Shown piece after piece: positions 1-4,400 of a DNA stretch of 11,216 nt. The DNA lies in the NCBI GenBank assembly GCA_002793635.1, contig PFEM01000008.1, positions 19,757-30,972 of the forward strand, given 5' to 3'. The position numbers and the translations under genes are program-made. The stretch comes from Candidatus Shapirobacteria bacterium CG10_big_fil_rev_8_21_14_0_10_48_15 (GTDB taxonomy: Bacteria; Patescibacteriota; Microgenomatia; PFEM01). The notes beneath the pieces were generated by a model that was not told the DNA's origin, made no database searches, and was given only the letters and a program-made list of their open reading frames with translations. The stretch's first letter is position 1. Each line of letters opens with the position of its first letter.

Positions 1-169
1 TGGTAATCAGTTTTTTTACGGCGGCCGCAATTTGGCCAAGACGGTGGGGGAGAGAAAGTCCGGGCTTGGTGGTCAGGCAGCCATAATCAAGTAGTTTGGG
101 AGTCACTCCTTTTTCAACCACCGCCCAACCGACACTTGCTAGGCCGGGATCGATACCCAAAACAATCAT
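1..169 (-). CDS. ruvC: Crossover junction endodeoxyribonuclease RuvC (N-terminal part)
   Basis: RuvC is the Mg-dependent nuclease that resolves Holliday junctions with RuvAB. Only the first 56 codons are present; the gene runs off the left edge. The reverse-complement translation begins MIVLGIDPGLASVGWAVVE, the RuvC first strand with catalytic Asp7 (GIDPG) and the small-residue/Gly-Trp segment that follows it. A later LPHRLGQIAAAVKKLI stretch matches the first helix region. ATG at 169-167 is chosen because it puts the catalytic Asp at residue 7, as in Escherichia coli RuvC. There is no Shine-Dalgarno sequence, but an extended -10 box lies immediately upstream (see 176-184), so the mRNA is probably leaderless. 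The gene is transcribed divergently from the tRNA genes and the long operon. Confidence 0.93.
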   Translation of the reverse strand, partial: MIVLGIDPGLASVGWAVVEKGVTPKLLDYGCLTTKPGLSLPHRLGQIAAAVKKLIT

Positions 170-175
170 GAAATG

Positions 176-184
176 ATTATACCA
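176..184 (-). promoter_or_regulatory. Extended -10 promoter of ruvC, predicted leaderless
   Basis: On the minus strand the sequence reads TGG TATAAT CATTTC ATG. This is a perfect extended -10 (TG-N-TATAAT) with its last base six bases before the ruvC ATG. A normal -10 to +1 distance of about seven bases puts the transcription start on the A of the ATG. No good -35 is seen; the candidate region (about 199-204) overlaps the TTGACA of the plus-strand promoter at 200-228, so the two promoters may compete. Confidence 0.72.
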
Positions 185-199
185 GTCCGTCGGTGCTTC

Positions 200-228
200 T
201 TGACAGGCTTGGAAATTGGCTATAGTAT
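200..228 (+). promoter_or_regulatory. Candidate sigma70-type promoter upstream of the tRNA genes (P1)
   Basis: A consensus -35 TTGACA (200-205) is followed 17 bases later by TAGTAT (223-228). TATAGT (221-226), at 15 bases, is an alternative -10. The predicted start is near 235, giving a leader of about 90 bases before tRNA-Lys. The -35 match is perfect and the -10 is moderate. I see no gene or clear RNA structure between this and the second promoter. Confidence 0.5.
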
Positions 229-283
229 TATTTACGGTCAATCACCGTCTAAGAAAATTGCCCTTCTCTTTTGCCACCAGTCA

Positions 284-312
284 TTGCCGCCCGCTCGTTT
301 TTTTGTTAAAAT
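284..312 (+). promoter_or_regulatory. Promoter of the tRNA-Lys/tRNA-Glu unit (P2)
   Basis: TTGCCG (284-289), a 17-base spacer and TAAAAT (307-312) preceded by TG at 304-305 make a sigma70-type promoter with an extended -10. The predicted start is about 319, eight bases before the tRNA-Lys 5' end, a typical position for a tRNA promoter. Confidence 0.65.
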
Positions 313-326
313 AAGCTAATTTTCCA

Positions 327-398
327 GGGCCCGTAGCTCAGTGGTAGAGCATCTGCCTTTTAAGCAGAGTGTCGAGCGTTCGATCCGCTCCGGGCTCA
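327..398 (+). tRNA. tRNA-Lys (anticodon TTT)
   Basis: A full cloverleaf can be folded by eye. The acceptor stem is GGGCCCG (327-333) with CGGGCTC (391-397), seven pairs including one G-T. The D stem is GCTC/GAGC (336-339/347-350). The anticodon stem TCTGC/GCAGA closes loop CTTTTAA, giving anticodon TTT. The variable loop is GTGTC. The T stem GAGCG/CGCTC carries the normal loop TTCGATC. The discriminator is A398. The bases that follow are CCCC, so the 3' CCA is not encoded and must be added by a CCA-adding enzyme. Confidence 0.96.
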
Positions 399-416
399 CC
401 CCTCACTCCGTTCGGT

Positions 417-448
417 GTAAACTGGTTTACCCTGAGCGAAGCGAAGGG
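417..448 (+). repeat. Composite hairpin repeat between the two tRNA genes
   Basis: Two inverted repeats lie head to tail. GTAAAC-TG-GTTTAC (417-430) is a perfect 6-bp stem with a 2-base centre. CCCTGAGCGAAGCGAAGGG (430-448) pairs CCCT with AGGG and contains GCGAAGC at its centre, a heptamer known to form a very stable DNA mini-hairpin. The second element shares its last G with the first base of tRNA-Glu. Sequences of the CCCTGAGCGAAGCGAAGGG type recur as dispersed intergenic repeats in many environmental bacterial genomes, from memory. It might act as a processing signal between the tRNAs; a role as terminator is unlikely because no T-run follows. Confidence 0.6.
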
Positions 449-524
449 ACCCCGTCGTCTAGCGGCTAAGGACATTGGGTTTTCATCCCAAAAACCGCGG
501 GTCCAAATCCCGCCGGGGTCACCA
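448..524 (+). tRNA. tRNA-Glu (anticodon TTC), 3' CCA encoded
   Basis: The acceptor stem is GACCCCG (448-454) with CGGGGTC (514-520). The D stem is GTCT/GGAC (457-460/470-473). The anticodon stem TTGGG/CCCAA closes loop TTTTCAT, giving anticodon TTC. The variable loop is AAACC. The T stem is GCGGG/CCCGC (497-501/509-513). Discriminator A521 is followed by an encoded CCA (522-524), unlike the upstream tRNA-Lys. One oddity: the T loop is TCCAAAT, so the nearly invariant T at position 55 (base 503) is C. All stems are intact, so it is probably functional. It lies 49 bases after tRNA-Lys and is probably co-transcribed with it. Confidence 0.95.
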
Positions 525-622
525 TCTTCCGCTTTTCTCTCCAGAATTTTGTAATAAGTACTTTTTTTTGGGGGGTTGGCTTTTTTTCTAATCTTATTCT
601 GGCAAGCCAAGAAGAGTCTCTG

Positions 623-631
623 TGGTATACT
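623..631 (+). promoter_or_regulatory. Extended -10 promoter of the plus-strand operon
   Basis: TG-G-TATACT (623-631) is an extended -10 box very like the one upstream of ruvC on the other strand. I find no convincing -35. The predicted start near 638 gives a leader of about 53 bases that holds the hairpin at 645-670 and the ribosome binding site at 676-685. Read-through from the tRNA promoters is also possible because I see no terminator between 525 and 622. Confidence 0.55.
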
Positions 632-644
632 TAAAAAAATAGGA

Positions 645-670
645 CCCGCCTACACCAAGGCTACGGCGGG
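645..670 (+). repeat. GC-rich leader hairpin / intergenic repeat
   Basis: CCCGCC (645-650) and GGCGGG (665-670) form a perfect 6-bp GC stem around a 14-base loop. It ends five bases before the Shine-Dalgarno sequence of the next gene. The sequence resembles the GC-rich hairpin repeats scattered through intergenic regions of CPR-type genomes, from memory. There is no T-run after it, so it is not an intrinsic terminator. It could stabilise the 5' end of the mRNA or modulate ribosome access, or be only a mobile short repeat. Confidence 0.55.
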
Positions 671-675
671 CAAGG

Positions 676-685
676 AAGGAGGTGA
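676..685 (+). promoter_or_regulatory. Strong Shine-Dalgarno sequence for the EF-Tu-like gene
   Basis: AAGGAGGTGA is an almost complete complement of the 16S rRNA 3' end. It is followed by ATG at 691, eight bases after the GGAGG core. This decides the start: the in-frame GTG at 682 lies inside the SD itself and is rejected. It is the only strong SD seen in this window. Confidence 0.85.
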
Positions 686-690
686 AGTTG

Positions 691-945
691 ATGACAGATA
701 TCAAAGTCGGCAAAGTCAGTCACTATTTCAACAAAATCAGCGTTGCGGTGGTCGAGGTGGAGGGCACGCTCAAAACCGGCGATCAAATTAAATTTACCGG
801 TTCCAATGAATTTCAGCAGGAAGTGGCTTCCATGCAAGTCGAACACCAAAGTATTGCCGAAGCCAAGAAGGGCGACGCGATTGGGCTCAAGGTCGATCAG
901 CCTGTTAAAGAAGGCGATGAGGTTTATAAAGTGATAGAGGCCTAA
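691..945 (+). CDS. EF-Tu domain-2-like small protein
   Basis: This 84-aa protein (MTDIKVGKVSHYFNKISVAV...) is a lone beta-barrel resembling domain 2 of translation GTPases such as EF-Tu. It has alternating beta-strand stretches, a GTLKTGDQIKF segment, an ASMQVEHQSIAEAKKGDAIG segment and a C-terminal EGDEVYKVIEA. These match the small proteins usually annotated 'translation elongation factor-like protein', also related to the C-terminal barrel of U32 peptidases. It has no GTPase domain, signal peptide or membrane segment, and its biochemical role is unknown; tRNA or RNA binding is a reasonable inference from the fold. It begins the plus-strand gene string, has the best ribosome binding site in the window, and is followed after one base by the metallopeptidase gene. 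Confidence 0.85.
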   Translation: MTDIKVGKVSHYFNKISVAVVEVEGTLKTGDQIKFTGSNEFQQEVASMQVEHQSIAEAKKGDAIGLKVDQPVKEGDEVYKVIEA

Positions 946-946
946 A

Positions 947-1321
947 ATGAACTGGCACGCAGCTCCCGATATTCACCAGGAGATAACCAAAATCATCTCT
1001 AGGTTAAGATTGGGTCACCTGAACCCCAAAAATATTTTTGCTTTTCGCAGCCAAGGCTCGCGCGCACGGGCGCGAGCACGTATCTGGGGTTTTCCCCGGA
1101 TTTGGCAGCAAGCCCTCAACCAGTCACCCTGCTACTGTCTGGAGGTTATTGCCGAAAAGTTTGATCATTTATCCAGTGATAACCAGCGACGCATTTTGAT
1201 CCACGAGCTGTTGCACATCCCCCAAAACTTTTCCGGGGCGCTTTTACCGCACCGGCACCGAAAAGTGATCGTCGGCCCGCGCCAAGTCGAGGCCTTATTT
1301 AAAAAACTCCGAAAGGTATGA
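947..1321 (+). CDS. Small HExxH metallopeptidase-like protein
   Basis: This 124-aa protein has a zinc-peptidase signature HELLHIP: His86, Glu87 and His90, with His102 or His104 (LPHRH) as likely third ligand. It resembles a family of small predicted metallopeptidases in archaea, phages and CPR bacteria (COG4900-like, assigned from memory). The N-terminal half carries GSRARARARIWGFPRIWQ, an Arg/Ala alternation in a position where related proteins also have a basic, Ser/Arg-rich segment before an Ile-Trp-Gly motif. There is no signal peptide or transmembrane helix, so it should be cytoplasmic. Substrate unknown. A short SD (GAGG, 937-940) lies six bases before the ATG. The stop overlaps the next start as ATGA (1318-1321), suggesting translational coupling to holA. 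Confidence 0.8.
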   Translation: MNWHAAPDIHQEITKIISRLRLGHLNPKNIFAFRSQGSRARARARIWGFPRIWQQALNQSPCYCLEVIAEKFDHLSSDNQRRILIHELLHIPQNFSGALLPHRHRKVIVGPRQVEALFKKLRKV

Positions 1322-1992
1322 TTATCTTTCATGGCGATAATTTAGTGGTCAGCCGACAAAGGCTTACTCAGGAAACCAAACAATTTTCCGGCGAAGTGAT
1401 TCGCCTCAACGGTCGGCAAGCCAACCTCGATCAATTTCAACAAGCGCTAGAAGCTTCTTCCTTGTTTGGCCAAAAAAAGCTGGTCATTGTGGAAGATCTT
1501 TTCAGCCGACCAGCCGGCCAGGAAAAAGACAAAATTCTGACTTATCTTAAACAGCCAACTACCGCCAATTTAATTTTGTGGGAAGGCAAAACTATTGACG
1601 GCCGGCGCTTAGCTGGCTTTAAAAATGCCCAAGTAGAAAAATATCTGCTTCCGGCCACGATTTTTAAATTTCTAGACAGCTTAGGCCAAAATAAAAAAGT
1701 TTCGCTTTACTGGCTGCGCCAAACTTTAATTAATGAACCGGCCGAATTAGTCTTTTTTTTACTTTGCCGCCGCGTGGGTGACTTGATTATCGCCGCCGAC
1801 CTAGGGGCGTCCGGCTTAGACAAGATGGCTCCCTGGCAAAAAAGCCGCCTGGTTCAACAAACCAAAAACTTCCCGCTCAAAAGGCTCGTCGCTGTTTATG
1901 GCAAGCTTTTGGAAATTGACTGGCAACAAAAAACCGGTCAAGCCGCCTATAACCTGCCAGCCACTCTTGACCTTTTAGTCGCGTCACTTTAA
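1318..1992 (+). CDS. holA: DNA polymerase III delta subunit (HolA-like, compact)
   Basis: Delta opens the beta sliding clamp within the clamp loader. The N-terminus (MIIFHGDNLVVSRQRL) resembles the family's 'YGxDxFLxxxxL' opening. LDQFQQALEASSLFGQKKLV (residues about 37-56) followed by IVEDL is the characteristic HolA segment around the clamp-contacting region. The C-terminal part (LVQQTKNFPLKRLVAVYGKL then LEIDWQQKTG) matches the delta collar domain. At 224 aa it is about two thirds of the usual 330-340 aa; the middle of the protein is what seems to be missing, with domain I running almost directly into collar-like helices. No frameshift or internal stop is seen, so the shortness looks genuine. 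The start overlaps the metallopeptidase stop. The last codons of this gene contain a promoter for the next gene. Confidence 0.72.
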   Translation: MIIFHGDNLVVSRQRLTQETKQFSGEVIRLNGRQANLDQFQQALEASSLFGQKKLVIVEDLFSRPAGQEKDKILTYLKQPTTANLILWEGKTIDGRRLAGFKNAQVEKYLLPATIFKFLDSLGQNKKVSLYWLRQTLINEPAELVFFLLCRRVGDLIIAADLGASGLDKMAPWQKSRLVQQTKNFPLKRLVAVYGKLLEIDWQQKTGQAAYNLPATLDLLVASL

Positions 1993-1995
1993 AAT
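1967..1995 (+). promoter_or_regulatory. Internal promoter for the phosphohexomutase gene, predicted leaderless
   Basis: TTGACC (1967-1972), exactly 17 bases, then TAAAAT (1990-1995) form a near-consensus promoter in the 3' end of holA. The TAA stop of holA is the first part of the -10 box. Six bases (CAATTC) separate the -10 from the ATG at 2002, so transcription should start at the A of the start codon. No SD is present. The context TAAAATCAATTCATG differs at only two positions from the ruvC context TATAATCATTTCATG. Confidence 0.72.
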
Positions 1996-2001
1996 CAATT
2001 C

Positions 2002-3330
2002 ATGGCTTTATTCGGTACCAACGGCATCCGTGGCGATGCCGCCAGTTTGTTTACTGATCAATTTTGTTTTGACATCGGCCAGGCTTTCAGCCAATTTCTT
2101 CAAACCAAAAAGCTTGCCAAAAAAGTTATCGTCTTCGGCATGGACTCCCGCACCAGCAGCAGCCGGATTAAAAGCGCGGTCACCAGTGGTCTTGGCCAAG
2201 AATGGGACATTTGGGATGAGGGAATTATTCCTACCCCCGCTCTCAACTACTTCATCAAGCAGCATGATTGTGCCGGCATTATGGTCACCGGCAGCCATAT
2301 TGAAAAAAATCTTAATGGCCTCAAGTTTTTTGTCGGCCTGGAAGAAATTACCAAGCAAGACGAAACTGTTATTGAAAAACTTTATTTCCAAATTAAACAG
2401 CAAACCCGCTACCAACCCCAAAAAAGGCTGATTAAAAAGGAAGCCAACGCGCGGCAGGTTTACACCCAAATGCTGGTCAAATTGGCCCGGTCTGATTTCC
2501 AAGGTTGGCAAGTCGCGGTTGACCCCGGCAACGGCACTCAAAGCGAAATCATTCCCGACGTCTTAAGAAAACTTCAGATCCAAGTTTTGGCTATCAATGC
2601 CGACCCAACTAAACCGCTGCTCTCCAGAGACACGGAAATTCAAGACGCTTTCCCCAAATTGCGCCAGGCAGTTTTCGACCAGCAGGCCAACTTGGGCATT
2701 GGTTATGATTCGGACGGCGACCGGGCAATTTTTATTGACGACACCGGTCAACCTTTAACTGGCGAAACTTCTTGCTCGATTATCGCCCAATACAGCCCTG
2801 ACCCGACGATTGTGACGCCCATCAACACTTCGACCGTCGTGGAAAAAATCGGCAAAAAAGTGATTCGGACCAAGGTGGGGGTTCTTTATGTCGTCGCCGC
2901 TATGAAAAAACACGGTACCAACGTCGGCTTTGAATCTAATGGTGGTTTCGTTTCCGGGGAAATCTTCTACGGCCGTGACGCCGGCACCGCGACGATCAAG
3001 ATGCTCAACTTGCTGAAAAAAACCGGCAAAAAATTAAGTGAGTTGACCGCAGCATTACCTAAATATTATATTATCAAAGACAAAGTTGACTGCCCTTCCA
3101 AAATTAATGACCAAATTCTGGCCGCCGCCGTCAAAAAATACCAAGGTAAAAAAATTGAAGATCAGGACGGAGTGAAAATCTGGATTGACCCAAACTCCTG
3201 GATATTGTTTCGCCCCTCCGGCAACGCTCCCGAATTTCGCGTCTTCGCCGAATCGCTAGACCAAGCCAAAACCCAGCAGCTGGCTCAAGCGGGCATGGCG
3301 TTAGTTAAAAGCGTGTTACAATCAGCTTGA
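2002..3330 (+). CDS. Alpha-D-phosphohexomutase (phosphomannomutase/phosphoglucomutase/GlmM-like)
   Basis: The enzyme interconverts sugar 1- and 6-phosphates through a phosphoserine intermediate and supplies precursors for sugar nucleotides. All four superfamily motifs appear in order in 442 aa: N-terminal MALFGTNGIRG; catalytic TGSH with Ser98; Mg-binding DSDGDR at 236-241; the sugar-binding loop as FESNGG (E311); and the phosphate-binding loop RPSGNAPEFR at 404-413. The catalytic motif is TGSHIEKNLNG instead of the common TASHNP, and the sugar loop is ESNGG instead of E(M/Q)SGH, so substrate preference among glucose, mannose and glucosamine phosphates cannot be read from the sequence. The start is fixed by the MALFGTNGIRG N-terminus; there is no SD but a promoter sits at 1967-1995. 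It precedes the PGI/PMI gene, with which it makes a hexose-phosphate pair. Confidence 0.92.
   Translation: MALFGTNGIRGDAASLFTDQFCFDIGQAFSQFLQTKKLAKKVIVFGMDSRTSSSRIKSAVTSGLGQEWDIWDEGIIPTPALNYFIKQHDCAGIMVTGSHIEKNLNGLKFFVGLEEITKQDETVIEKLYFQIKQQTRYQPQKRLIKKEANARQVYTQMLVKLARSDFQGWQVAVDPGNGTQSEIIPDVLRKLQIQVLAINADPTKPLLSRDTEIQDAFPKLRQAVFDQQANLGIGYDSDGDRAIFIDDTGQPLTGETSCSIIAQYSPDPTIVTPINTSTVVEKIGKKVIRTKVGVLYVVAAMKKHGTNVGFESNGGFVSGEIFYGRDAGTATIKMLNLLKKTGKKLSELTAALPKYYIIKDKVDCPSKINDQILAAAVKKYQGKKIEDQDGVKIWIDPNSWILFRPSGNAPEFRVFAESLDQAKTQQLAQAGMALVKSVLQSA
3314..3322 (+). promoter_or_regulatory. Candidate extended -10 upstream of the PGI/PMI gene
   Basis: TG-T-TACAAT (3314-3322) is a TGn extended -10 with one mismatch to TATAAT in the hexamer. 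Seven bases separate it from the ATG at 3330. A transcript from here would be leaderless or have a leader of one base. There is no recognisable -35, and the gene also overlaps its upstream neighbour, so this is weaker than the site at 1967-1995. Confidence 0.4.
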
Positions 3331-4400
3331 TGAATTTCCTGGACGACCTGCCCCAAATTAAAAAACTTGATCCCTCACGCGCTTACGACTCGATTGCGGC
3401 TTTTCCCCAGCAGTTGGCTGATGCCTGGGAACAGGTAATCAAATCTCCATCAACCAATCACTTCTCTTCCTGCCGGGGAATTTTCCTGGCAGGCATGGGG
3501 GGATCGGCGCTGGGAGGACGCGTGATTCAAAGCTTATTTGAAAATGAGCTCACCATCCCGTTCCAAGTCGTCACCGAATACCAGTTACCAGCCGCCGTTG
3601 ACCACAACAGTCTGGTGATCATCGCCAGTTATTCAGGCAACACCCAAGAAACCCTAAGTTGCCTAGCGGACGCGGCCAAGCGCCGGGCCCAAATTTTTGC
3701 CATCACTACCGGTGGGCAAGTGGGGGAAAAAATTAACAACGGTTTACCGGGCGTAATCTTTCAGCCTCTCTACAATTATTTGGGCTATCCCAAAACGGCC
3801 ATCGGTTATGCGGTGGGCAGTCTGCTAGGATTTTTAAATCAAATTGGGGTTGTCAAGATCGATTTTGCGGCGGCTTTGGGGGAATTGAAAGCGGTTCAAA
3901 AAAAGTTTTTGGTTGAAACGCCAACCGAGAAAAATCCCGCCAAGCAGCTGGCCGAACTCTTACAAAATAAAATCGTGGTTTGGGTTGCCAGCGAGCATCT
4001 TCGGGGCGCCGCTTACACTGCCCGCAACCAAATCAACGAAATTGCCCATCATTTTAGTTTATTTTTTGACTTGCCGGAAATGGACCATCATTTGGTGGAA
4101 GCTTTTGGCCAGCCCGAAGCCGCCAAGTCTGACTTGGCTTATATTTTCATCAATTCCCACCGCTATCACCCGCGCGTGCAAAGCCGTTACCCCATCACCC
4201 AAAAAATCATCCAAGAACACCAAACGAAAGTCATCAGTTATCCGCCACAAACTACCAGTCAATTGGCTCAAGCCTGGGAGATCATTCAACTGGGTGGTTT
4301 CACCAGCGCCTACCTGTCTTTTTTGAATCACCAAGACCCTGGCCCGGAACCATGGATTCTGAAATTAAAAGAAGCATTGACTGCCCATGAGCCAAAATAA
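3330..4400 (+). CDS. Bifunctional phosphoglucose/phosphomannose isomerase (SIS domain)
   Basis: This enzyme interconverts glucose-6-P, mannose-6-P and fructose-6-P and replaces classical PGI in many archaea and CPR bacteria. The 356-aa protein has the SIS signature GMGGSALGG (residues 55-63), the phosphate-binding YSGNTQET (101-108), a likely catalytic glutamate in NQINEIAHH (Glu237), a conserved histidine region MDHHLVEAFG (251-260), and a family C-terminus, DPGPEPWILKLKEAL. These follow the PGI/PMI layout rather than that of the larger classical PGI. Start: ATG at 3330 overlaps the mutase stop by one base (TGATG); an in-frame TTG at 3327 is less likely. No SD is seen. The end overlaps the next gene by 14 bases. 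Confidence 0.9.
   Translation: MNFLDDLPQIKKLDPSRAYDSIAAFPQQLADAWEQVIKSPSTNHFSSCRGIFLAGMGGSALGGRVIQSLFENELTIPFQVVTEYQLPAAVDHNSLVIIASYSGNTQETLSCLADAAKRRAQIFAITTGGQVGEKINNGLPGVIFQPLYNYLGYPKTAIGYAVGSLLGFLNQIGVVKIDFAAALGELKAVQKKFLVETPTEKNPAKQLAELLQNKIVVWVASEHLRGAAYTARNQINEIAHHFSLFFDLPEMDHHLVEAFGQPEAAKSDLAYIFINSHRYHPRVQSRYPITQKIIQEHQTKVISYPPQTTSQLAQAWEIIQLGGFTSAYLSFLNHQDPGPEPWILKLKEALTAHEPK

Noticed and set aside
338..610. Open frames over the tRNA region on both strands (338-610 minus, 369-554 plus)
   Set aside because: They run across two well-formed tRNA genes and the repeat; they have no ribosome binding site and no recognisable protein.
576..610. Inverted repeat TTGGCTT/AAGCCAA as a terminator for the tRNA unit
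   Set aside because: The 21-base loop is long and the stem is followed by GAAGAGTCTC rather than a T-run. The T8 run at 562-569 has no GC stem before it.
1055..1082. Arg/Ala alternating stretch in the metallopeptidase as a tandem DNA repeat
   Set aside because: The DNA copies are not exact, and related proteins also have a basic stretch at this point, so it is part of the protein rather than a repeat expansion.
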